Positions 16,090 to 23,410 of a stretch of DNA of 57,920 nucleotides are shown piece by piece (position 1 is the first letter of the stretch; the number at the start of each line of letters is the position of its first letter). This stretch comes from an uncultured Bacteroides sp. (GTDB taxonomy: Bacteria > Bacteroidota > Bacteroidia > Bacteroidales > Bacteroidaceae). Made by a program: the position numbers and the translations under genes. Where the stretch lies: NCBI GenBank assembly GCA_949292025.1, contig CASEYC010000110.1, positions 1-57,920 on the forward strand. The letters are read 5' to 3'. Below the pieces are notes generated by a model. That model saw nothing but the letters and a program-made list of their open reading frames with translations, did not search any database and was not told the origin of the DNA.

Positions 16090-16121
16090 TTTGGATATTT
16101 TCGGTTTTATCCCCATCTTTG
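16090..16121 (+). promoter_or_regulatory. promoter of the ATP-grasp-like gene
   Basis: TTTG at 16090-16093 and CATCTTTG at 16114-16121 (one mismatch to TAnnTTTG), 20-nt spacer. It excludes the upstream ATG at 16063 as start. Confidence 0.6.
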
Positions 16122-16128
16122 CAGACGT

Positions 16129-17337
16129 ATGAAACTTTATATCTTCAATCCCGATGCCGATTTGGCTCTGGCCGATGGTGGCGATAACTATATAGCTCCG
16201 GCTGCGGCGCGTCTGATGGCGGGTGATTTGGCCTTGCTTCCTGTGTGGTATGCCGGTGAGGGGGATGGCGTATGGGCGCCGTCTGCTTACAATGACAGTT
16301 TCCTGAAGCGTATGCGTGACTCTTTTGCATTGGATGCCAGGTTGGTGACTTATCCCGAATTGCCGGATTATGCCGATGCCGATGTAGTCCCTTGGGGATG
16401 GAATTTATCCTTACGCCGGAAATTGATGCAAGGCGGCTTTCCTTCCGGTCGTTTGCCTTCGGTGGAAGATTTGCGTTTTTATCGCCAATGCGCCTCGCGG
16501 GAGCATGTTGCAGGGTGCCTGGAGGCATTCAGGGGAATCCCTTCTTGTCGGGGAGAGAGTGTTGCTCTGAGAGATTTGTCCGCTTGCCAGGAATATGTGG
16601 AGGGCAGGGAGCGCGCCTTGTTGAAAGCGCCTTGGTCGGGAAGCGGAAAGGGATTGTGCTGGTGTACAGGGACTTTTACCTCATCCGTGGCAGGATGGTG
16701 TGCCAAGGTGTTGCGCGGACAGGGGTGTGTAGTGGCTTCGCCTGTATATGATAAGGTCGTGGATTTTGCAATGGAGTTTGACAAGGATAAAGAGGGCCAC
16801 GTCTCTTTCATCGGCTATTCGCTTTTTCACACCAATGACCGGGGTGCCTATTTGGGGAACATGTTGCTGCCTGATGCGCAAATTGAGGAATATCTGACCC
16901 GATATGTCTCTCTGGAAACTTTGCATCATGTCCGGGAGGCAGCCAAAAGCCTGTTGGAGCGTCGTTTTATGCGGTACGCCGGGTGTTTAGGCATGGACAT
17001 GATGGTATGCCGTTCGGGTGAAGGCTTTTGGATACATCCTTGCGTGGAGGTGAATCTGCGGATGAACATGGGGATATTGGCCGGTAGCCTTTATCGCCGT
17101 CTGCTGGCACCGGATGCCGTCGGCTATTTCCGGATAGAATACCATACATCGCCGAATGCCCTGCGTGCATGCCACCTTAAAGACGAAACTGCTTACCCGT
17201 TGGCATTGCACGAAGGGCGCGTCATGTCCGGCTATATGCCTTTGGCGCCGGTAACTCCCTCCAGCCGTTATCGCGCTTTCATCAAGGTTTTTCCTGACAT
17301 GGGACGCTTTCATTGCCATAACGGTCAATGGCCGTGA
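16129..17337 (+). CDS. ATP-grasp-like Bacteroidota protein
   Basis: A 402-residue cytoplasmic protein of a family I know only as conserved hypothetical in Bacteroidota, with MKLYIFNPDADLALADG at the N-terminus and ALLKAPWSGSGKGLCW in the middle. The latter looks like the Lys-Ala-Pro-x-Ser-Ser-Gly-x-Gly loop of ATP-grasp enzymes. Further on, HPCVEVNLRMNMG resembles the metal-binding Glu-x-Asn motif of that fold. Ligase activity is therefore plausible but the substrate is unknown. The start at 16129 is chosen because a promoter lies just upstream. Its last 56 bases overlap the 3' end of the convergent GHL10 gene. Confidence 0.7.
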   Translation: MKLYIFNPDADLALADGGDNYIAPAAARLMAGDLALLPVWYAGEGDGVWAPSAYNDSFLKRMRDSFALDARLVTYPELPDYADADVVPWGWNLSLRRKLMQGGFPSGRLPSVEDLRFYRQCASREHVAGCLEAFRGIPSCRGESVALRDLSACQEYVEGRERALLKAPWSGSGKGLCWCTGTFTSSVAGWCAKVLRGQGCVVASPVYDKVVDFAMEFDKDKEGHVSFIGYSLFHTNDRGAYLGNMLLPDAQIEEYLTRYVSLETLHHVREAAKSLLERRFMRYAGCLGMDMMVCRSGEGFWIHPCVEVNLRMNMGILAGSLYRRLLAPDAVGYFRIEYHTSPNALRACHLKDETAYPLALHEGRVMSGYMPLAPVTPSSRYRAFIKVFPDMGRFHCHNGQWP

Positions 17338-18775
17338 CGGCAAAATATTTTTGGCTTTCCCAAGGAAGCAGGGGCGTGTAGGTATAGGTCGTGTCCCGTA
17401 CGCTTTGCGCCACGATGTGTTCAGGACGGGTGATGTCTACCGGGTAGGTATCCGAGGCGTATATGACATACATCGGTGCATTGTCCGGGTCGTTGTCCTT
17501 TGATTCTCCCCAAGACAAATGGACGTTGCCGTTTTTCTGGCGTTCGATATGAAGCCCGGCAGGCGCTGTAGGCTTTTCTGTGTCCAGCCATGGCATGGCA
17601 GGTTGCAGGGCAGGATAGGTGTAGTATTGATCCACCAATAAGTCATACAAGCCTTGTGTGTCTTGCTCCATGAGAAAGGCTGCACGATAATGGGCTTCTC
17701 CAGCCATCTTTTCGGCGCGGATGAAATTCATTTGCCGTTCGATTTCGTCCAGCGACCAGTTTCCTTCACTGGGATGCAAGAAGTAAATGCCCAAACCCGG
17801 TATCACTTGGCGTCCATTGCTTTGCTCCTTCCAGTCGAGGGCAAACGGATAGAAATGATTGCCCCGGAAGTACATCATCGGATATATCTGGTCTTGGATG
17901 CCTTCGCCCAGCCAGCCTTGCACATCCTGATAAACCGCGTTGAACGCATTCCATCCTCGGGAAGAATAACGGCTGGTGTCGCGATATTTGCCCACAGGGC
18001 TGGTGCTCACCTTCACCCAAGGTTTTATCTCTTTCACCTCTTTATATATATAACGCAAGATTTCCGTCAGGTTGTCGCGTCGCCATTGGGCAAGGCTTCG
18101 TCCATTGCCTCTCTTCCGGTAGTCATAGGCATCGGGGAATCGGCGGGCTTTGTCGGGATAACGGAGAAAGTCGAAATGCACGCCATCTACATCGTAGCGT
18201 TGCACTACTTCGCGCACCAGGCTCATCAGGTATTCTTTGGTTTCCGGATGCCCGGCGTTGAGGTAATAATGCCTCCGGTAGGTGAGGCAGATGTCGGGAT
18301 GCCGTTTCGTGACCGATTGTTTCCCCAAGGATTGTACGTGCTTGCGGTTTCCCAACGGGAGGGTGACCATCCAGGCATGGCATTCCATTCCCCGTTTGTG
18401 GCATTCTTCCACAGCGAAAGCCAAGGGGTCATAGCCGGGGTCTCCATCAGTCTTTCCTGTCAATACGGCATTCATCGGTTCGATGTCCGAACGGTAGAGC
18501 ACGTCCCCCCTGGTACGTGCCTGGAAGAGGATGGTATTGAAATGGGCGGCTTGCAGTTTGTCCAGCATCTTGATGAGTTCAGCCTTTTGGCGTTTTTGGC
18601 TGGCGGCAGATGTGGCGCGGGTATGCGGCCAGTCCAGTCCGTATGCGGTAGTAATCCATGCTGCGCGCACTTCGTGTTTGGGTTGGGCGGAAGCAGATAA
18701 CGGCCACGCAGACAAAAGACACAAAAAGAGAAGCATTCGTTGAATTATGCCGTGATTATTCTTCATAATTATCAA
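17282..18775 (-). CDS. GHL10-type family 10 glycosyl hydrolase-like protein, secreted
   Basis: A 497-residue exported protein: signal peptide MLLFLCLLSAWPLSASAQ, then the glycosyl-hydrolase-like 10 (DUF187) barrel with EVRAAWITTAYGLDWPHT, NTILFQARTRGDVLYRSDIEPMN, DGVHFDFLRYP and IYPMMYFRGNHFYPFALDWK. A C-terminal fibronectin type III-like domain follows (APAGLHIERQKNGNVHLSWGES to the end). Members act on envelope or dietary glycans; the exact bond is not known for most. A minus-strand -7-like box (TATCTTCG, 18791-18784) puts transcription start close to the ATG, so the start may be 18775 or the methionine at 18766. Divergent from cstA. Confidence 0.88.
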   Translation of the reverse strand: MIIMKNNHGIIQRMLLFLCLLSAWPLSASAQPKHEVRAAWITTAYGLDWPHTRATSAASQKRQKAELIKMLDKLQAAHFNTILFQARTRGDVLYRSDIEPMNAVLTGKTDGDPGYDPLAFAVEECHKRGMECHAWMVTLPLGNRKHVQSLGKQSVTKRHPDICLTYRRHYYLNAGHPETKEYLMSLVREVVQRYDVDGVHFDFLRYPDKARRFPDAYDYRKRGNGRSLAQWRRDNLTEILRYIYKEVKEIKPWVKVSTSPVGKYRDTSRYSSRGWNAFNAVYQDVQGWLGEGIQDQIYPMMYFRGNHFYPFALDWKEQSNGRQVIPGLGIYFLHPSEGNWSLDEIERQMNFIRAEKMAGEAHYRAAFLMEQDTQGLYDLLVDQYYTYPALQPAMPWLDTEKPTAPAGLHIERQKNGNVHLSWGESKDNDPDNAPMYVIYASDTYPVDITRPEHIVAQSVRDTTYTYTPLLPWESQKYFAVTAIDRYGNESVPCQEKP

Positions 18776-18834
18776 TTTTGCGGCGAAGATACGTAAAACA
18801 CTTGATAATTTTATGCAAATAACGCGGAAACTGC

Positions 18835-18842
18835 TACATTTG
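18835..18842 (+). promoter_or_regulatory. -7 box of cstA
   Basis: TACATTTG, 28 nt before the ATG at 18870; the upstream element is weak. Confidence 0.6.
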
Positions 18843-18869
18843 CACGCATTAACAAAATCTTAAAAAACG

Positions 18870-20312
18870 ATGATAACATTTACGCTTTGTTTGCTGGCGC
18901 TCATTGCCGGCTATTTCCTTTACGGACGGGTGGTGGAGCGTGTCTTCGGTCCTGATGATCGCAAAACACCGGCCTTGACAAAGACGGATGGCGTGGATTA
19001 TATCCCGATGTCCACTTGGAAAATATTCATGATCCAGTTCCTTAATATCGCCGGATTGGGACCTATCTTTGGTGCTATCATGGGTGCCAAGTTCGGTACA
19101 GCCTCTTACCTTTGGATCGTGTTGGGAAGCATCTTTGCGGGAGCCGTACACGACTATCTGTCCGGTATGCTTTCCATGAGGCACGACGGGGAGAGCCTTC
19201 CCGAGCTTATCGGCCGTTATCTGGGAGTCACTACCAAGCAGGTGATGCGCGTTTTCACGGTGATTCTGATGGTGTTGGTCGGTTCTGTTTTCGTGGCTGG
19301 TCCTGCCGGTTTGCTGGCTAACCTGACGCCGGAGGTCTTGGACACCACGTTTTGGATTGTGGTCGTATTCTTATATTATGTATTGGCGACCATGTTGCCC
19401 ATTGACAAGATTATCGGCAAGATTTATCCCATTTTCGCCTTTGCGCTCCTGTTTATGGCGGTGGGCATTCTGGTGATGCTCTATGTAAACCATCCTGCAC
19501 TTCCGGAGATATGGGACGGTTTGCAAAACACGCATCCCGACGCGGCTAACCTTCCGATATTTCCCATCATGTTCGTCAGCATAGCTTGTGGAGCCATCAG
19601 CGGCTTCCATGCCACGCAGAGCCCTCTGATGGCGCGCTGCATGAAGAGCGAACGTTATGGACGCCCTGTCTTCTATGGAGCAATGATTACCGAAGGCATC
19701 GTGGCGCTCATTTGGGCAGCCGCTGCTACCTATTTCTTCCATGAGAATGGGATGGAAGAAACCAATGCAGCGGTTATCGTCGATGCCGTCACCAAGGATT
19801 GGCTGGGCACGGTAGGTGGCGTGCTGGCTGTGTTGGGCGTCATTGCCGCGCCTATCACCAGCGGTGACACGGCTTTCCGTTCGGCGCGCCTCATCGTGGC
19901 CGATTTCTTGGGGTTGGAGCAGAAGTCCATCCGTCGCCGTCTGTATATCTGTGTGCCTATGTTTTTGGCTGCTATCGGCTTGTTACTGTATAGCCTGCGC
20001 GATGCCCAGGGTTTTGACATGATTTGGCGTTATTTCGCTTGGTCCAACCAGACTTTGTCCGTTTTCACCCTGTGGGCAGTGACGGTTTATCTGGTGCGCA
20101 CCAGAAAAGGACTTACCTATTATATAACCTTTATTCCTGCTTTGTTTATGACCGCCGTTTGCACCACCTATATCTGTGTGGCTCCGGAAGGCCTGGGCCT
20201 CTCCGCCGGATGGTCGCCTTACATTGCCCTTGTGGCATTGTTGGTGGCTGCTGTATGGTTTGGTGTTTGGTATTTAAAAAGAAAGGAAAATGATAAACTA
20301 ATGTATAACTAA
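18870..20312 (+). CDS. cstA: CstA-family carbon starvation / pyruvate transporter
   Basis: A 480-residue multi-pass inner-membrane protein of the CstA family, the short Bacteroidota-type form (E. coli CstA is about 700). Family signatures: PMSTWKIFMIQFLNIAGLGPIFGAIMGAKFGTASYLWIVLG near 47-87, HDYLSGMLSMRHDGESLPELIG near 95-115, and SGFHATQSPLMARCMKSERYGRPVFYGAM near 250-280. About a dozen hydrophobic helices are visible. CstA proteins import peptides or pyruvate under carbon limitation; which one here cannot be told. A barrel protein gene follows after 11 bases. Confidence 0.92.
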   Translation: MITFTLCLLALIAGYFLYGRVVERVFGPDDRKTPALTKTDGVDYIPMSTWKIFMIQFLNIAGLGPIFGAIMGAKFGTASYLWIVLGSIFAGAVHDYLSGMLSMRHDGESLPELIGRYLGVTTKQVMRVFTVILMVLVGSVFVAGPAGLLANLTPEVLDTTFWIVVVFLYYVLATMLPIDKIIGKIYPIFAFALLFMAVGILVMLYVNHPALPEIWDGLQNTHPDAANLPIFPIMFVSIACGAISGFHATQSPLMARCMKSERYGRPVFYGAMITEGIVALIWAAAATYFFHENGMEETNAAVIVDAVTKDWLGTVGGVLAVLGVIAAPITSGDTAFRSARLIVADFLGLEQKSIRRRLYICVPMFLAAIGLLLYSLRDAQGFDMIWRYFAWSNQTLSVFTLWAVTVYLVRTRKGLTYYITFIPALFMTAVCTTYICVAPEGLGLSAGWSPYIALVALLVAAVWFGVWYLKRKENDKLMYN

Positions 20313-20323
20313 ATGTCTTTATT

Positions 20324-20812
20324 ATGAAGAAGTTAATGTTGTTGCTTTGCCTATTGGCAAGTGTTGTGACTGCTCAAGCACAATTTGAAAAGGGAAAGTG
20401 GATTGTGAATCCTTCGGTCACCGGCTTGGGATTATCTTATGATACTCAGTTGGATAAGGCATCCTTTGGCTTGGATGTCAATGGAGGTATTTTCATGGCC
20501 GATAATCTGGCTTTGTTGGTACGTGGTGGCCTTTCTTGCAATGAAGGAGCTGAGGCCAATATCGATGTTTATTCATTGGGTGTTGGTGGCCGTTACTATT
20601 TTAGCCAAGTGGGGATTTTCTTGGGGGCTAATGTCAATGTGGATCGCTTTGACGGAGAAACTGTGGATGACACAAAATTTTCATTCGGCATGGAAGCCGG
20701 TTATGCTTTCTTCCTTTCAAGAACCGTAACCTTGGAGCCTGCGGTGTATTGGAATATTAATAACGATCGTTCCAAGTTTGGACTGAAACTTGGCTTCGGG
20801 TTGTATTTCTGA
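20324..20812 (+). CDS. small outer-membrane beta-barrel protein
   Basis: A 162-residue exported protein with signal MKKLMLLLCLLASVVTAQAQ, then alternating amphipathic strands rich in Gly and aromatic residues (GLGLSYDTQLDKASFGLDVNGG, SLGVGGRYYFSQVGIFLGANVNVD) and a terminal strand KFGLKLGFGLYF ending in the aromatic residue typical of outer-membrane barrels. It follows cstA by 11 bases and may share its transcript. Substrate or function is unknown; it belongs to the broad Bacteroidota OMP_b-brl type. Confidence 0.8.
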   Translation: MKKLMLLLCLLASVVTAQAQFEKGKWIVNPSVTGLGLSYDTQLDKASFGLDVNGGIFMADNLALLVRGGLSCNEGAEANIDVYSLGVGGRYYFSQVGIFLGANVNVDRFDGETVDDTKFSFGMEAGYAFFLSRTVTLEPAVYWNINNDRSKFGLKLGFGLYF

Positions 20813-20924
20813 TTCTTTAGGCATTTCACAGTAGTACAGCTTTGCCGTCGGAGTATATCTCTCTGATAAAGGGGGATATATAAACGCAGATATATTTTCA
20901 TTAGTGTGGCTTCCAGGTAAGCCT

Positions 20925-20965
20925 AAAAAATAAGGGTGAGTCGCTTTGACCCACCCTTATTTTTA
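20925..20965. terminator. bidirectional terminator between the barrel gene and rpmE2
   Basis: AAAATAAGGGTG (20927-20938) pairs perfectly with CACCCTTATTTT (20952-20963), with A and T runs on both flanks, so it can end the rightward barrel transcript and the leftward rpmE2 transcript. Confidence 0.9.
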
Positions 20966-20980
20966 TGAAAAATAGAAAAT

Positions 20981-21235
20981 TTATTTCTTTGTGCTCTTTC
21001 CGTAGCGGCTCATGAACTTGTCCACACGACCGGCAGTGTCCACCAACTTGGACTTACCGGTGTAGAACGGGTGAGAAGAGCTGGAGATTTCAAGCTTGAT
21101 CAGCGGATAAGTCTCACCTTCGAATTCAATAGTCTCTTTGGTGTTGCAAGTAGAGCGCGACAAGAACATGTCGCCGTTAGACATATCTTTGAATACTACC
21201 GGACGGTAATTTTCAGGATGAATACCTTTTTTCAT
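20981..21235 (-). CDS. rpmE2: 50S ribosomal protein L31 type B
   Basis: An 84-residue L31 of the zinc-independent type [25 protein letters not shown] near the N-terminus, then [30 protein letters not shown]. It lacks the CxxC cysteines of type A L31, which fits the type that replaces the zinc form when zinc is scarce; in Bacteroidota it is normally the only L31. Single gene with a strong promoter and a bidirectional terminator. Confidence 0.97.
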   Translation of the reverse strand: MKKGIHPENYRPVVFKDMSNGDMFLSRSTCNTKETIEFEGETYPLIKLEISSSSHPFYTGKSKLVDTAGRVDKFMSRYGKSTKK

Positions 21236-21311
21236 TTCCTATTCGTTTTTAAGTTTTACTATGCGGTTACTTTTGGTAATAAAGTAGTGTAATGGTCTTT
21301 ATTTCGGGGTG

Positions 21312-21319
21312 CAAAGATA
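21312..21319 (-). promoter_or_regulatory. -7 box of rpmE2
   Basis: TATCTTTG on the minus strand; about 70 nt of leader before the ATG at 21235. Confidence 0.65.
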
Positions 21320-21414
21320 AGACATTTCTTTGGAATTGCGAAAAAGTTTGCTTGAAAAATTGGTTTATAGCGTTTTATTTCTGACTTTTGTATCGGATTT
21401 TATCAGAATAAGGT

Positions 21415-22431
21415 ATGAAGAGATTTTGTTTTTTGGCCATGGCGGCTTTCTTGTTCATGGCTACAGCCTTGGCACAGGGGCGGAAACAGCCCCGTTTCGA
21501 CTTGTATAGCGTAGCGTTTTATAATCTGGAAAACTTGTTCGACACCATCCATGACGAGGGGAAAAACGATTATGATTTTTTGCCCGATGGCCGTTATGCT
21601 TGGGGAACCCGGAAGTATGAGGCCAAGTTGAAGAACCTGGCACGTGTGCTTTCCGAACTTTCGCGCGACAAAGTGCCGCAGGGGCCAGCTTGCATTGGTG
21701 TGGCTGAAGTGGAAAATCATCGTGTGCTGGATGACCTGTTGAAACAGCCTTCGCTCGCTCATTATGAATATGTGCATTATGAGGGACCCGACAAACGGGG
21801 CATAGATTGTGCGTTGCTTTATGACCCGGCGCAATTCAAGGTGAATTGTTCCAAATTAGTATTGTCCGCGCCCTTTCAAGGCGATACCACCCACCTGACA
21901 CGCGGCTTTCTTATCGTGGATGGTGAATTGGCTGGCAAACGTCTTTGCCTTATTGTCAACCATTGGCCTTCCCGTGGGGCAGATTCTCCTGTGCGTGTTC
22001 ATGCAGCCCGCCAGGTGAAGGTACTGAAAGATTCGCTTTTCCGCGAGGACCGCAAGCTGAAGCTGGTGGTCATGGGTGACTTGAACGACGACCCCATGGA
22101 CGAGAGCTTGCAAGCCCTCGGCGCACGCAAGTATCCCAAGGAGGTGAAGAAACGTGAGTTTTACAATCCTTGGTGGGAAACCCTGGAGGATGACGGGATA
22201 GGCACTTTGTGTTATCGGGGCAAATGGAACCTCTTCGACCAAATCCTTATCACCCGCCCTTTGCTGAAGGCCCGTCGGGGATTGCGTTATCAAGGGCATG
22301 AAGTTTTCCGTCCGGACTATCTTTTCCAACATGGGGAATACGAGGGCTATCCTCTGCGCACCCATGGAGGTCGCAAATGGCTGAACGGGTATAGCGACCA
22401 CTTGCCGACGATTATTTACTTGGAGAGGTGA
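21415..22431 (+). CDS. secreted endonuclease/exonuclease/phosphatase family protein
   Basis: A 338-residue exported EEP-superfamily enzyme: signal MKRFCFLAMAAFLFMATALAQG, then YSVAFYNLENLFDT (metal-binding Asn), CIGVAEVENHRVL (catalytic Glu), LIVNHWPSRGAD (His-Trp-Pro), VVMGDLNDDPMD (Asp-Leu-Asn metal site) and GYSDHLPTIIYL (terminal Ser-Asp-His). All catalytic motifs are intact, so an active metal-dependent phosphodiesterase or nuclease in the periplasm is likely. The target (extracellular DNA, lipids or inositol phosphates) is unknown. Confidence 0.9.
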   Translation: MKRFCFLAMAAFLFMATALAQGRKQPRFDLYSVAFYNLENLFDTIHDEGKNDYDFLPDGRYAWGTRKYEAKLKNLARVLSELSRDKVPQGPACIGVAEVENHRVLDDLLKQPSLAHYEYVHYEGPDKRGIDCALLYDPAQFKVNCSKLVLSAPFQGDTTHLTRGFLIVDGELAGKRLCLIVNHWPSRGADSPVRVHAARQVKVLKDSLFREDRKLKLVVMGDLNDDPMDESLQALGARKYPKEVKKREFYNPWWETLEDDGIGTLCYRGKWNLFDQILITRPLLKARRGLRYQGHEVFRPDYLFQHGEYEGYPLRTHGGRKWLNGYSDHLPTIIYLER

Positions 22432-22540
22432 TTTTGTTGTTAATAGTTTGCATGCAGAGGCACGGAAGCCCTATTCATAGCTTAATTCCTTTCTATTTCG
22501 GCTTTGAGCATGACTCATGTTGACCCGCTTTGGGTCTTAT

Positions 22541-22645
22541 TCTGAAAGAGACCTGAAAGAGACTTGAAAGAGACTTGAAAGAGAGGAGAAAGAGACCTGA
22601 AAGAGAGGAATAAGAGAGGAATAGAGGAGAGACAATGAGGGGGAA
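22541..22645 (+). repeat. purine-rich GAAAGAGACTT-type repeat, copy 2
   Basis: About 100 bp of almost pure purine: successive GAAAGAGACCT, GAAAGAGACTT, GAAAGAGAGG units, then AATAAGAGAGG. It shares an exact 32-bp match (22566-22597) with 3043-3074. It lies between two convergent genes. Confidence 0.8.
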
Positions 22646-22701
22646 GACCACCACGTCCCGTCATATCATAGTATAAAATAAATGTGCGCAATTACTTCTG
22701 C

Positions 22702-23394
22702 TTATTTCGACACATCAAACAGATACGTCGCCTTCACGATAAAGCCTCCGTTGGCCGAGCGGGAGAAGTAGTCTTTCTTCGTGCTGTTGTAGAAATCGGA
22801 AAGGCCGAAGTAATAGCGGCCTTCCACCAGGAAGTTGCCGAACTTGGTGCGCAGCTCTGCTCCGATGCCGCCGGTGATGCCGTAGTCGAACTTGTTGTCG
22901 ATGGGTTTGCCCTGTTGTTCGATGCAGACGTTGGGATTGTTGGCAATGACTTCGTTCATGTCGCCCGTCTGCTTCTCGCTGTCGCTGATGAGGAAGGCTA
23001 CTTGCGGGCCTATGTTGAGGAAGAATTGCACTCCTTTGTCTTTGCCGAAGGCCAGGTGGGCCAAGAAGGGGATTTCCACATAGTTCATCGTGCGGGTGTA
23101 GTGTACGTCCGGCGTGTATTCGTAAAATTCGTCCCATCCGCGTTGGGAGAAATTGACCTCTATCTGCGCGCCGCATATCATGTTGAAGTATTTCTCGGAG
23201 ATATAGCGGGCGGTCAAGCCGGCGTTGATGCCCATCAGGTTCTTTTGGTTCACCGTGGGCATGAAGCTGACTTTGTTCATGTTGATGCCCCCGTTCACGC
23301 CTATGGCGAAGTTGTAGCGTTGCTCGCCCACTTGTGCGTGGAGGGCAAGGCCGATGAACAGGAGGCAGAGGGTGGCAAGTATCTTGGTTTTCAT
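22702..23394 (-). CDS. PorT-family outer-membrane beta-barrel protein
   Basis: A 230-residue exported barrel: signal MKTKILATLCLLFIGLALHAQ, then NFAIGVNGGINMNKVSFMP, YNMI-type paired strands (YFNMICGAQIEVNFSQRGW, MNYVEIPFLAHLAFG, GVQFFLNIGPQVAFLIS) and a closing GGFIVKATYLFDV. This is the PorT/outer membrane beta-barrel domain pattern. The ATG at 23394 is chosen because it begins a canonical signal peptide; one at 23418 would overlap the preceding gene's stop. It is adjacent to, and co-directional with, the LysM gene upstream, so both probably serve the cell envelope. Confidence 0.8.
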   Translation of the reverse strand: MKTKILATLCLLFIGLALHAQVGEQRYNFAIGVNGGINMNKVSFMPTVNQKNLMGINAGLTARYISEKYFNMICGAQIEVNFSQRGWDEFYEYTPDVHYTRTMNYVEIPFLAHLAFGKDKGVQFFLNIGPQVAFLISDSEKQTGDMNEVIANNPNVCIEQQGKPIDNKFDYGITGGIGAELRTKFGNFLVEGRYYFGLSDFYNSTKKDYFSRSANGGFIVKATYLFDVSK

Positions 23395-23410
23395 TGTCGG
23401 AGTGAGCTGT

